In this document: positions 26,303-34,843 of the stretch, in pieces
Numbering within the stretch: position 1 is the stretch's first letter
Layout: the number at the start of each line of letters is the position of its first letter
From: Engelhardtia mirabilis
GTDB taxonomy: Bacteria > Planctomycetota > UBA1135 > GCA-002686595
NCBI RefSeq assembly: GCF_007748095.1
Contig: NZ_CP036287.1
Coordinates: forward strand, 682,001 to 746,000
Length of the DNA stretch: 64,000 nucleotides
Reading direction: 5' to 3'
Translations under genes and position numbers: made by a program
Notes under the pieces: model-generated
What the model saw: only the letters and a program-made list of their open reading frames with translations
What the model was told of the DNA's origin: nothing
Database searches by the model: none

Positions 26303-27907
26303 TCACGGCAGCAGCGCGAGAGCGACGGGCTGGCTGGCCTGGACGAAGGCCATCACAGCCGGGTCGAAGACGATGTAGGCGTGCCAGGCGACTGATCCCG
26401 CTAGAGACGGGGCCGCTCCGGCCGGGAGCGCGAGGGTCGCCAGGGCCTGTCCGCGGTCGTCGAGGGTGCCCGCGCTCCCCGCGATCGCGGTGTTCGGGTT
26501 GGCCAGCAGGAACTGGAACCAGGGATCCACCACGAGCGGAAGCTGTAGTCCGCCGCCGAGGTCCACGCCGGGCGAGGTGCCGGTCAGCGATCCCAGCAGG
26601 AGGTAGGGCCAACCGGCGGCGTGCTCCCCCGGCAGGATGGCGAGGCCTTGGGATCCGCCGCTCGACAGGGACAGGGCGTCGGCCGAGGACAGCAGATCGG
26701 AGCTGCGATACTCGAGGATGGCTTGGGGCGACTCGAACTCAGGGGTCCGGCCGACGAGCAGCGTGTCGCCGGACACGTCCATGGCGAAGCCCCCACCGTC
26801 GGCGGCGAGCCCGTAGGGCTCGTAGCCGCCGATCTCGATCCAATCCCCGTTGGCGTCCTGCCGGTAGCGCCAGACGCGCGACAGGGGACCGTTGAAGAAA
26901 GGAAACTCGCCGCCCAGGGTCGACCCGAGAACGAACAGGTCGCCGCCTTCCAGGACCACATCGCGGGCAAATGGGCCACCGAGGCTCGTCGAGCTCGACG
27001 GAATCGACAGCGCGGCTGTGGGGTTGATCGAACCATCGGTCCCGCGCTCGAAGAGATAGACCCAGCCGAAGGAGAGCAGGCCATTGCCTTGGTAGGCCGC
27101 GATCGCGATCCGGTCGCCCTCCACGTCGACCCGAAGTCCTTCCGGGGTGAAGACGTCCAGAATCGATGTCACGCTCCAGGCTCCCGAGCCGTCGCGCTGC
27201 ATCACGTAGGCGAGGCGCTCGGTCGGGTTGGACGCGACCGCGAGGTCCCCGTCGATGGCAACGTCCGCTCCGAGCTCCTGCAACGGCGGAGCCAGACTGC
27301 CTGTCAGCTTGAAGGTCACGGGCCAGGAGCCGTCCGATTGGCGTTCGCGGATGTAGACCGCGCCGTTCGCGGGCATCCCGGGCTGGAGCTCCCGGGGGTT
27401 GCCGAGGATCGCGGAATCGCCGTCCAGGTCGATCGCGGTACCGAAGTTGCTGAACGAGTCGTAATCCGCCTGCCACAGGTCCGCCGCAGTCCAGGCCCCG
27501 CTGGCATCGCGCTCGTGCAGCACCACTGCGCCCTGCAGGTACGGGCTACCGGCGATCGCGCCGTTGCCGTTGGCGCCCACCAGCAGGCGGTCGCCGTCGA
27601 GGGCAACGGCAGTGCCGAAGTTCCCCAGACCCGCAGCACCCTCGAGCTTCGCGGCGAGCTGCCATCGGCCGGTCTGGTCGCGCTCTCACAGGTGGACCCG
27701 TCCGGGAACGGCGACCCCCTGGAGACCGGGGGCGTTGATATCGCGCGACCCGATCGCGGCTCGCTGGCCGTCGACGTCGATCGACCGCCCGTCCTCGGAA
27801 TTCGCCTGGGGCGGCAGGATTTGGTCGGTCGGGAAATAGGTCGGAACCTGGGGGCTCTGGGTCGGCGACAGGATGGAAAGGAACGCGATCAGCTGGTTGG
27901 AGAGCAT
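26303..27907 (-). pseudogene. FG-GAP-type secreted protein interrupted by one in-frame TGA
   Basis: From ATG 27907 the frame encodes a signal-like N-terminus (MLSNQLIAFLSILSPTQ), then VDGQRAAIGSRD...GRVHL, reaches TGA at 27688-27686, and continues in the same frame for another 461 codons to 26303. Residues on both sides of the TGA are good family sequence: GRVHL-stop-ERDQTGRWQLAAKL, comparable to WVYLFERGTDGS further on. So only one codon is wrong. The protein would have FG-GAP-like blades (VALDGDRLLVGANGNG, IDLDGDSAILGNP) and the shared C-terminal domain. It is either a recent nonsense mutation or a sequencing error. If translation restarts at a GTG near 27580, the product lacks its signal peptide. 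Confidence 0.75.
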
Positions 27908-28084
27908 TGGATTCGGATCTCAGGGGATGAAATGGGGAGTGGCCCTTGGGTCGAGAACACGCGCGCCACGCTCTGGGGCGTGCCAAGCGTCAAGGGATTA
28001 GTGCGTCACGGCGAGACCGTTACACTCGCGACCGAAGATTGCGCCGGCGGTGGGGGCCTCGAAAGCCCGGGCGAGCCGGCGAGT

Positions 28085-29767
28085 TCATTCGCCGAAGCGC
28101 CACGAACTCGCCAGCTCGCGCTCGGGGGCGCGACCGAGCAGGCTCGCGCGCAGCAGCTCGATCGGGATCGAGCCGCGCTGGAGCACGGCATCGTGGAAGG
28201 CCCGCTCCTCCCACTCGCCCTCGAGCACCAGTTCCCGGTGCAGGGCCCGGAACTGTAGCCCACCGATCATGTACGCCGCCTGGTACAGCGGACCGTAGTC
28301 GCCACCCACCGAGCGCCGCACCTCGGCCTCGGCGTTGTCGCGCTCGTGGCCGACGTTCTCGACCAGGAAGTCCACGCACTGCGGCGCGGTCATCTCGCCC
28401 AGGTGGAACGACAGGCTGAAGATCACCCGCGCGCAGCGGTGGCGGCGCCAGAAGAGCATTCCGATGCGGTCCTCGGGACCGCGCGGGAAGCCCAGATCCC
28501 ATAGCCGCATCTCCCAGTAGAGCGCCCAACCCTCGACCCAGAAGGGGGTGCTGAACAGGCGCCGATGGGGCATGAAGCGTTGCTGCATGAAGCCCTGCAG
28601 GTGGTGCCCGGGGATCACCTCGTGGTGGGCGACGGCGCGGGAGAAGTGTTCGTTGTTGCCGGCCAGGGTCGCGCGCTTCTCGCCGTCGGTCATGGCGTCG
28701 GTGGGGAACGAGACCTGCATCAGCTCGCCGCCCAGGAAATAGGGCGAGACGCGCTGGCGCTCGGGGCTGAGCATGGTCATGCGCCAGGTCTCGGCGCACA
28801 GGGGCGGGACGGTGACGAGGTCGCGCTCGGTCACGAAGTCGATCGCTTCCTCGACCAGGTGACGCACCAGCTCGGGCTGAGCGCCGGGCTCCGCGTGCAG
28901 AGACTTCACGTGGGCCTGGGCTGCGCGCCAGTCGTCACCGAAGCCGAGGGCCCGGGCCGACTCGGCCATGCGCGCGTCGCACCAGGCCAGCTCGGTGCGC
29001 GCGAGCTCGATCAACTCCGCGGGGCTGTACGGGATGAACTCGCGTTCCAGGGCGGCGAGGAGTGCCTCGCGGCCGATCGGGTCGCCGACCAGCGTCGCGT
29101 CGGCGCCGTCGTCGGCCTCGATCAAGCGTTCGCGCAACGTGCGTGCCAGGTCTTCGAGGCCCTCCGCGACCCGCGACTTCGGCTGGGCCAGCCACCAGGT
29201 GAACAGCGGGTCGTAGCCCGCGCGGAAGTCGTACCACTCCCGTAGGGCCCAACCCAGATCGTCGATGCGTCCCGCGGCGCGCCCGGCGACGACCGCGGTG
29301 AGCGCGTCGAACTCGCCCGCGTCGACCGCGGCCTGCACCTCGTCGATGCGCGCGCCCACGCCGTCCACGAGGTGCGCGGTGGTGGAGCCGTCGACCGGAT
29401 CGACGCGCTGGCGCGCTTCGAAGAGCGGCACGAGCCGCTCGGCGAAGGGGATCAGCTCGGCCAGCTCCGAGTCACGCCGGTGTTCGAGCTCGAGCCCGGC
29501 GAGGGAGGCGAGGGCCTCGTCCCGCAACAGGTGCCAGTCGACCCGCTGGTCCACGCCCAGGGCGTCGTAGTCGAGTGCATCGAGCTCGGCCAGCACGCCC
29601 CGCTCGAAGGCGGTCAGCCGCTCGGCCCGCTCGGTGGACAAGGGCGCCGCATACCGCCGCCACAGGGCCGAGCGGTCGGCCTCGTAGTGCTCGATCCGCG
29701 CGCGCAGGTCGATCGGCGCCGGGGCGGGGGACTGGAGTGCGGCCACGGCGAGGAGGCAGGAGATCAT
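28085..29767 (-). CDS. DUF885-family peptidase-like lipoprotein/exported protein
   Basis: 560 residues with a short hydrophobic N-terminus (MISCLLAVAALQS). The DUF885 hallmarks are present: HHEVIPGHHLQGFMQQ at about 380-395 (an HExxxH-like zinc site) and FWVEGWALYWEMRLWDLG. Family members are putative zinc metallopeptidases of the M3-like clan, usually exported and degrading peptides. The length matches the family. A 135-bp perfect palindrome lies just upstream of its start. The 177 nt downstream (27908-28084) are empty. Confidence 0.85.
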   Translation of the reverse strand: MISCLLAVAALQSPAPAPIDLRARIEHYEADRSALWRRYAAPLSTERAERLTAFERGVLAELDALDYDALGVDQRVDWHLLRDEALASLAGLELEHRRDSELAELIPFAERLVPLFEARQRVDPVDGSTTAHLVDGVGARIDEVQAAVDAGEFDALTAVVAGRAAGRIDDLGWALREWYDFRAGYDPLFTWWLAQPKSRVAEGLEDLARTLRERLIEADDGADATLVGDPIGREALLAALEREFIPYSPAELIELARTELAWCDARMAESARALGFGDDWRAAQAHVKSLHAEPGAQPELVRHLVEEAIDFVTERDLVTVPPLCAETWRMTMLSPERQRVSPYFLGGELMQVSFPTDAMTDGEKRATLAGNNEHFSRAVAHHEVIPGHHLQGFMQQRFMPHRRLFSTPFWVEGWALYWEMRLWDLGFPRGPEDRIGMLFWRRHRCARVIFSLSFHLGEMTAPQCVDFLVENVGHERDNAEAEVRRSVGGDYGPLYQAAYMIGGLQFRALHRELVLEGEWEERAFHDAVLQRGSIPIELLRASLLGRAPERELASSWRFGE

Positions 29768-29795
29768 CGGGGCAAGCTACGGGCGGACGGGGATT

Positions 29796-29930
29796 CCCTG
29801 GTAGGCGTTCGTACGGTGCCAGGCACGAAACCGCCGCCTACGGCGGGATGCAGCAGCCGCCCTCGGCGGCCGCTGCATCCCGCCGTAGGCGGCGGTTTCG
29901 TGCCTGGCACCGTACGAACGCCTACCAGGG
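29796..29930. repeat. Large perfect palindrome of the GTGCCAGGCAC family (copy 3)
   Basis: Left arm 29796-29854 and right arm 29872-29930 are exact reverse complements over 59 nt. The 17-nt centre adds a further near-perfect inner stem (AGCCGCC/GGCGGCC). The arms contain GGTGCCAGGCACGAA and ACCGCCGCCTA, shared with copies 1 and 2, and GTACGAACGCCTAC, shared with 31604-31619. It separates the divergent DUF885 and methyltransferase genes and would sit between or within their promoters. Confidence 0.92.
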
Positions 29931-29967
29931 CCGGGAGGCGCCCCGGTACCGTGGGCGCTCGCGACCC

Positions 29968-30756
29968 ATGGACATCCACGACCACAACCGTCGCGCCTGG
30001 GACCGGGCCGCGGCCGCGGGCGAGCGCTGGTCGGCGCCGGTCTCGCCCGAAGTCATCGCCGCCGCGCGGCGCGGGGATTGGGCGATCCGACTGACGCCGG
30101 ACCGCGACGTACCGCGGGAGTGGTTCGGCGACCTCGCCGGGGCGCGCGTGCTCGGCTTGGCCTCCGGTGGCGGACAGCAGTGTCCCGTGCTCGCCGCGGC
30201 CGGTGCCCGCGTGGTCAGCTTCGACGCCTCCGAGGGCCAGCTCGCCCGCGACCGCGAGGTGGCCGAGCGCGAGGGCCTCGAGCTCGAGCTGGTGCGCGGC
30301 GACATGGCGGACCTGGGCGTGTTCGAGGACGGCGGCTTCGACCTGGTCTGGCACCCGGTCAGCAACGTCTTCGCGCCCGATGTCCTCCCCGTCTGGCGCG
30401 AGTGCCAGCGCGTGCTGCGCCCGGGCGGGCGGCTGCTCGCCGGCTTCATGAGTCCGGCCTACTACCTGTTCGACTTCGAGCGCGCCATGGCTACCGGTGA
30501 GTGCGTCGCGATCCACCCGGCGCCGTACTCGGACCTTCACAGCCTCGACGCCGCCGCTCGCGAGAAGCTCGTCGCCGCCGGCGAACTGCTCGAGTACGGA
30601 CACAGCCTCGAGGACCAGATCGGCGGCCAGTTGCGTGCGGGCTTCCGCCTCGAGGCCTTCTTCGACGACCATTGGAGCGGCGGCCCCGAGGCCCTCGACG
30701 CCCTGATGCCGACGAGCCACGCGACCTTGGCGCGCAAACCGGAGGCGGCGACGTGA
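29968..30756 (+). CDS. Class I SAM-dependent methyltransferase
   Basis: 262 residues from ATG 29968. Motif I is VLGLASGGGQQCPVLAAAGA, the acidic end of strand 2 is FDASEGQL, motif II is LVRGDMADLGVF...FDLVWHPVSNVF, and post-motif is VLRPGGRLLAGF. The substrate is unknown; the LGLASGGGQQ variant is common in a family of small-molecule methyltransferases. The stop overlaps the GTG start of a sigma factor gene as GTGA, so the two are co-translated. Confidence 0.88.
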   Translation: MDIHDHNRRAWDRAAAAGERWSAPVSPEVIAAARRGDWAIRLTPDRDVPREWFGDLAGARVLGLASGGGQQCPVLAAAGARVVSFDASEGQLARDREVAEREGLELELVRGDMADLGVFEDGGFDLVWHPVSNVFAPDVLPVWRECQRVLRPGGRLLAGFMSPAYYLFDFERAMATGECVAIHPAPYSDLHSLDAAAREKLVAAGELLEYGHSLEDQIGGQLRAGFRLEAFFDDHWSGGPEALDALMPTSHATLARKPEAAT

Positions 30757-31568
30757 GCGTCGGCCTCACCGAGGGGCCCCACGCGGGCCAGCCCCGCGAG
30801 CAGGCGGTGCCGGAGCTGGTCGAGGCCGAGAGCGGGCGCCTGTGGAGCCTCGCGCGCCGCTTCTGCGGCAACGAGCACATGGCCGAGGACCTGGTGCAGG
30901 AGGTCTTCACCCAGGCCTGGCGCTCCTGGGACGACTTCGAGGGGCGCTCGAGCCCGCGCACTTGGCTGTACACGATCGCCTCCCGGGCCTGCGGGCGCAT
31001 GAAGCGTCCGCGCTCGGGCCAGCCGGCGCGGATCGAGTCCCTGGACGAGCTCTTGCCCTTCGGCGAGACGCGCATGGCCGTGGTGCCGGACCCGGGCGAG
31101 TCGCCCCTGGACGCGGCCCAGCGGCACGAGTTCACGGCGCGGGTCGAGGCGGCGATCGTGGACCTGCCGGACGACTTCCGCCTGCCGCTGGTGCTGCGTG
31201 AGATCGCCGGGCTGTCTCTCGAGGAGGTGGGGCAAGTGCTCGACATACCGACCGCCACGATCAAGACGCGCCTGCACCGCGCGCGTCTGAAGTTGCGCCG
31301 CTCCCTGGAGGAGGTCCTGCCGCGCGCCGAGCTGCCCCCGGCCGCCTACTCGCGCCAGGTCTGCCTGGACCTGCTCAAGGCCAAGCAGGAGAGCCTCGAC
31401 CACGGCGTGTCCTTCGCCCCGTCCGAGCCACTGGTCTGCGAGCGCTGCAGCGAGGTCTTCGCGAGCCTGGACCTGGTGACGGATCTGTGTCGGGACCTGG
31501 CCGCGCCTGCGGGCTCGGAGGGGTTGCGTGAGAGGCTGAGGGGACTGGTCGGGCGTCTGCAGGCCTGA
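30753..31568 (+). CDS. ECF-type sigma factor with Cys/His-containing C-terminal extension
   Basis: 271 residues from GTG 30753. Region 2 covers about 20-90 (RRFCGNEHMAEDLVQEVFTQAWRSW...PRTWLYTIAS). Region 4 covers about 130-190 (LPDDFRLPLVLREIAGLSLEEVGQVLDIPTATIKTRLHRAR). The last about 75 residues are extra and contain C-L-D-L-L, H and CERCSEVF. This resembles a zinc-binding anti-sigma-like module fused to its own sigma factor, which would make a self-contained sensor. It is translationally coupled to the methyltransferase gene. No separate anti-sigma gene follows. Confidence 0.82.
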   Translation: MSVGLTEGPHAGQPREQAVPELVEAESGRLWSLARRFCGNEHMAEDLVQEVFTQAWRSWDDFEGRSSPRTWLYTIASRACGRMKRPRSGQPARIESLDELLPFGETRMAVVPDPGESPLDAAQRHEFTARVEAAIVDLPDDFRLPLVLREIAGLSLEEVGQVLDIPTATIKTRLHRARLKLRRSLEEVLPRAELPPAAYSRQVCLDLLKAKQESLDHGVSFAPSEPLVCERCSEVFASLDLVTDLCRDLAAPAGSEGLRERLRGLVGRLQA

Positions 31569-31603
31569 TCACACGCCCACGACCGAGGCCCGAAGAACCG
31601 CCC

Positions 31604-31619
31604 CCGTACGAACGCCTAC
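31604..31619. repeat. Fragment of the large palindromic repeat
   Basis: CCGTACGAACGCCTAC matches 16 nt of the outer right arm of the palindrome at 29796-29930. It is here bounded by CCC and GGG so that it forms its own small inverted ends. It lies in the 128-nt gap before the gene at 31697. Confidence 0.6.
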
Positions 31620-31696
31620 GGGAACCCCGAGCGATTCCGTGCCTCCAACCCCGTACACCGCCCCCCCTCGGGGCCACCGCCACAGGAGACCCACCC

Positions 31697-32290
31697 ATGC
31701 CGACCTCTACTGCCCGCTCCCTCGCCCTCACCGCAGCCCTCGGCCTCGCGGCCGCCTGCTCGAGCCCGTCCGAACCCCAGACCCAAGCCTCCGCCGCGCC
31801 CCAAGAGCACGTGGCCATCGTGACCGAGACCCTCGAGCCCTACGAGTGCGGCACGATCACCCGCCTCAACACCATGGGCGGCCTCTTCCTCGCGAGCCAA
31901 CCCCAGCCCGCCGACCTCGAACAGGCCGTCAAGGGCGGGGTCAAGACCGTCATCAACCAGCGCCACGAAGACGAGAACCCCGAGTTCGACGAGCGCGCCT
32001 TCGTCGAGGGCCTGGGCCTGGCCTACTACAACCCGGGCTTCAACGGCCCCGACGAGCTGACCGACGAGGTCATCGACGAGACCCTCGAGCTGCTTCGCAC
32101 GGTCGAGCGCCCGGCGATGATGCACTGCAGCTCCGCCAACCGCACCGGCGCGATCTGGCTCGCCTACCGCTCCCTCGACGGCGGGCTCGATTGGGACGCC
32201 GCCCTCGCGGAAGCCAAGGTCGTCGGCCTGCGCTCGCCGGACTACGAGTTGATCGTCAAGGACTACGTCGATCGCCACTCCGGTCGCTGA
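31697..32290 (+). CDS. Lipoprotein with a CX5R (dual-specificity-type) phosphatase domain
   Basis: 197 residues. A lipoprotein signal ends at LAAAC-SS. The catalytic loop is HCSSANRTGA (H-C-x5-R-T/S), preceded by MGGLFLASQPQPADLEQAVKGGVKTVINQR, the pattern of the DUF442/BLH-phosphatase-like group of cysteine phosphatases. The expected general-acid Asp lies in the loop FNGPDEL. It would act outside the cytoplasmic membrane, on an unknown substrate. It is followed 123 nt later by a CBS-domain protein on the same strand. Confidence 0.8.
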   Translation: MPTSTARSLALTAALGLAAACSSPSEPQTQASAAPQEHVAIVTETLEPYECGTITRLNTMGGLFLASQPQPADLEQAVKGGVKTVINQRHEDENPEFDERAFVEGLGLAYYNPGFNGPDELTDEVIDETLELLRTVERPAMMHCSSANRTGAIWLAYRSLDGGLDWDAALAEAKVVGLRSPDYELIVKDYVDRHSGR

Positions 32291-32413
32291 CCGAACCGGC
32301 GATAGGCGTAGGATGGGCGCGCGCGGCATCCGTCCCTCCCGCGCGCTCCCATCCGTCCATCCGGCCGATCGGACGACGACCCGCTCGGCCAAGGCAAGCA
32401 ACAGGAGTTCACC

Positions 32414-32914
32414 GTGCAAGCGGAGAGGATCCACGTCCGCGACGTGATGCAGTCCCGGGTGATCAAGTTGGACGCCAGCGCGTCCGTCACCGACGCCATC
32501 GAGAGTCTGCGCGACGCCGGCGTGCGCGGCGCGCCGGTGGTCGACGCCGCCGGAGCCCTGGTCGGCGTGGTCTCGATCACCGACCTGCTCGAAGCCAGCG
32601 CTTCGGCCGCCAGCGAGGTCGGCGGTCGCCGCCGCGAGTACTACCTGGCGGACCCGCTCGAGGAGAACTTCGACGAAGACGCCGACGATTTCGGCGCGAA
32701 GGGCGACTTCAGCCCCGAAGTCCTGGCCGACGGCCGGGTCGCCGAGTGGATGAACCCCGACGTGCTGTCGATCTCGCCCGACGCCACCCTGCGCGAGGCC
32801 TGCCGCCAGATGGCGGAGCATCGCGTCCACCGCTTGGTCGTCGTCGACGGCGGCAGCCTGGTCGGGATCCTGTCGACCTTCGACGTGGTGCGCTGCGTGG
32901 CTGAGCGCGGCTGA
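32414..32914 (+). CDS. CBS-domain pair protein
   Basis: 166 residues from GTG 32414 with AGGAG 6 nt upstream. There are two CBS motifs: VRDVMQSRVIKLDASASVTDAIESL...GAPVVDAAGALVGVVSITDLL and VAEWMNPDVLSISPDATLREACRQM...HRLVVVDGGSLVGILSTFDVV. They are joined by an acidic insert of about 40 residues (EENFDEDADDF). CBS pairs bind adenine nucleotides and regulate partners; none is fused here. The product is probably cytoplasmic. Confidence 0.9.
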   Translation: MQAERIHVRDVMQSRVIKLDASASVTDAIESLRDAGVRGAPVVDAAGALVGVVSITDLLEASASAASEVGGRRREYYLADPLEENFDEDADDFGAKGDFSPEVLADGRVAEWMNPDVLSISPDATLREACRQMAEHRVHRLVVVDGGSLVGILSTFDVVRCVAERG

Positions 32915-32938
32915 GGCCGTTCCAACCGTGGCCGGCGT

Positions 32939-33532
32939 TCAGCGGAACTCGGTCCGGTTGGTGGCGGTCAGCTCCATCCGCATCAGCTCGACGCGCGCCT
33001 GCTCGACGACCATCAGCACCGGCGATCCGGCTCGGCGCGCGTCGAACCAGTAGCGCTCGATCACCGGCTGGGCGTCTTGGCCGGGCCGGCGTACGTCGTA
33101 GCGCCAGCAGGCGAAGCGGCCGGCCGGCGTCGCGATCAACTCCTCCGTGCGCACGGTGAGGGCGGCCGGAAAGGACGCGTGGTCACGCAGCTCGTCCCAG
33201 CGCGCCGTGGTGCGTTCACTGCGGGGCTTGCCGCCGCCGTCGTTGACGAGGGTCGTCACCATCGCGCAGCCCAGGGAGTTGCACTCGGTCCACTGGATGC
33301 TCTGGGCGATCGGCGCCATGCCCGCCTGGGAGATGCGGTACTCGCAGAAGGTGCCCTCGGGATTCGAGGCGCGGATCTCCTCGGCCGTGTAGGGCTGGGG
33401 CGCGATGCCCGCGGGCGGCGGCGGGAAGGTCACGTCGTCATACCGCTGCCCGCTCGAGGGGCCGAAGCAGCCGGCGAGGCCGACGGTGAGCGCGAGGAGG
33501 ATCCGGGCCAGGTGGTTGCTCATGGGGCTCAT
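32939..33532 (-). CDS. Lipoprotein of unknown function
   Basis: 197 residues from ATG 33532 (a second ATG at 33523 is equally possible). The lipobox is LAGC-FG. The mature part contains four further Cys (FCEYR, ECNSLGCAM, FACWRYDV), enough for two disulfides, and a C-terminal VLMVVEQARVELMRMEL strand/helix. No family recognised. It is last in a six-gene minus-strand run that includes a VKOR-DsbA disulfide-forming protein. Confidence 0.65.
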   Translation of the reverse strand: MSPMSNHLARILLALTVGLAGCFGPSSGQRYDDVTFPPPPAGIAPQPYTAEEIRASNPEGTFCEYRISQAGMAPIAQSIQWTECNSLGCAMVTTLVNDGGGKPRSERTTARWDELRDHASFPAALTVRTEELIATPAGRFACWRYDVRRPGQDAQPVIERYWFDARRAGSPVLMVVEQARVELMRMELTATNRTEFR

Positions 33533-33548
33533 TGCGGTCGTGTCGTCG

Positions 33549-34217
33549 CTATCGGCTGCGCTGGGCCGCCGGGCGCGGAAAGCGGTCCTCGGGAATCTCG
33601 GTCGCGCGCCACAGGTACCAGCTCGCCACCGAGCGCAGGGGCGCCCAGTCGGCGCCGCGCGCCTCCAGCTCAGCGGGGCTCGGCCGCTCGGCCAAGCCGT
33701 CCAGGCGGCGCAGTCCCTCTTGCAGGCCCAGGTCGCCGGGCGCGAGCACGTCGAGCCGGCCCAGTTTGAACATCAGGAACATCTGCGCCGACCAGACGCC
33801 GATCCCGCGCACCTGGACCAAGCGTTCGATGACCTCCTGCTCGGAGGCGCGGGCGATGCCTTGGAGCCTCAGCGTGCCATCCCGCGACTTGAGCGCGAGG
33901 TCGCGGATCGAAGCGGTCTTGGCGCCACTCAAGCCGGCGCCGCGCAGTTGCTCGTCGGCGAGGTCGTCGATGTGCTCGGGCGCGAGCCGGCGCTTGGGCG
34001 CGAGGTCGAGCACGCGCCCCCAGATGGTCGCGGCGGCCTTGCCCGAGAGCTGCTGGGAAACGATTGCGCTGGCCAGGGACTCGAAGTGGGTGCGCCGCGC
34101 GTGGTGGCCGGTCGGAAAGCCGGGAAAGGCTGGCGCGGACTTCATCAACGCCGCCAGAGCCGGGTCGCGGCGGGCGAGGGCGCGCAGGGCCTTGGGGTCA
34201 GGGGCGTTGGCGGGCAC
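33549..34217 (-). CDS. HhH-GPD DNA glycosylase (alkylated-base, AlkA-like)
   Basis: 222 residues. The helix-hairpin-helix (LVQVRGIGVWSAQMFLMF) is followed by the Gly/Pro-rich loop and catalytic aspartate (DVLAPGDLGLQEG). An upstream FESLASAIVSQQLSGKAAATIWGR helix is typical of DNA-3-methyladenine glycosylase II. It removes 3-methyladenine-type lesions from DNA. It lies 29 nt downstream of ogt and is the second glycosylase in the same run, after the Ada-AlkA fusion. Confidence 0.88.
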   Translation of the reverse strand: MPANAPDPKALRALARRDPALAALMKSAPAFPGFPTGHHARRTHFESLASAIVSQQLSGKAAATIWGRVLDLAPKRRLAPEHIDDLADEQLRGAGLSGAKTASIRDLALKSRDGTLRLQGIARASEQEVIERLVQVRGIGVWSAQMFLMFKLGRLDVLAPGDLGLQEGLRRLDGLAERPSPAELEARGADWAPLRSVASWYLWRATEIPEDRFPRPAAQRSR

Positions 34218-34246
34218 GGCTGGCGAGCATAGCGAGCCGGCGCGCG

Positions 34247-34843
34247 CTACTCACGGTGGCGAAGTTCGGGGCGCACGTCCTCGGGACCGAAGGGCAGCAG
34301 TGGCTGGTCCGCGATGGAGCCCCGCGGTCCCGGCGTGCCGGCCAGGCGCGACTCGTGCTCCAAGAGGCGCCGTTTCAGGGGCAGGCCCGCGCCGAAGCCG
34401 GTCAGGCTGCCGTCCGCGCCGACCACACGGTGGCAGGGCACGACGATGATCACAGGGTTGCGGCCGTTGGCGGCGCCCACCGCGCGGGTCGCGCTCGGTC
34501 GGCCGATGGCCGCGGCCTGCTGGGCGTAGCTGCGCGTCTGGCCGAAGGGAATCGCGCACAGGGCGCGCCAGGCGGCGAGCTGGAACGGCGTGCCGACCAG
34601 GTCGAGGGGCAGGTCGAAGGTCTGACGCTTGCCGTCGAAGTACTGGGCCAACTGGTCGGTGAGGTCCGCGAAGAGCGCGAGGTCGTCGGATTCGATCGAG
34701 CCGTGGCTATTCCTGCCGGAGACCGGCGCGACCGCTTCGGCATCGCCCGGCGCCGACCACGTCAGCTCGCGCAAGCCCCGCTCGCCGGCAACGGCGCGCA
34801 TGGGGCCGATCGCGCTCTCGATCGTGGTTGCGAAGAGCGTCAT
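34247..34843 (-). CDS. ogt: Methylated-DNA--protein-cysteine methyltransferase
   Basis: 198 residues from ATG 34843, which overlaps the stop of the Ada-AlkA gene as ATGA. The suicide acceptor is C137 in VVPCHRVV. The DNA-binding helix GTPFQLAAWRALCAIPFG...SYAQQAAAIGRPSATRAVGAANGRNP is complete. It directly reverses O6-methylguanine in DNA. Translational coupling to the Ada-type sensor/AlkA protein puts direct reversal and base excision of alkylation damage in one operon. Confidence 0.93.
   Translation of the reverse strand: MTLFATTIESAIGPMRAVAGERGLRELTWSAPGDAEAVAPVSGRNSHGSIESDDLALFADLTDQLAQYFDGKRQTFDLPLDLVGTPFQLAAWRALCAIPFGQTRSYAQQAAAIGRPSATRAVGAANGRNPVIIVVPCHRVVGADGSLTGFGAGLPLKRRLLEHESRLAGTPGPRGSIADQPLLPFGPEDVRPELRHRE

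Noticed and set aside
27686..27688. Selenocysteine at the in-frame TGA
   Set aside because: The position aligns with Phe in sister blades, not Cys, and the protein is a structural repeat protein rather than a redox enzyme.
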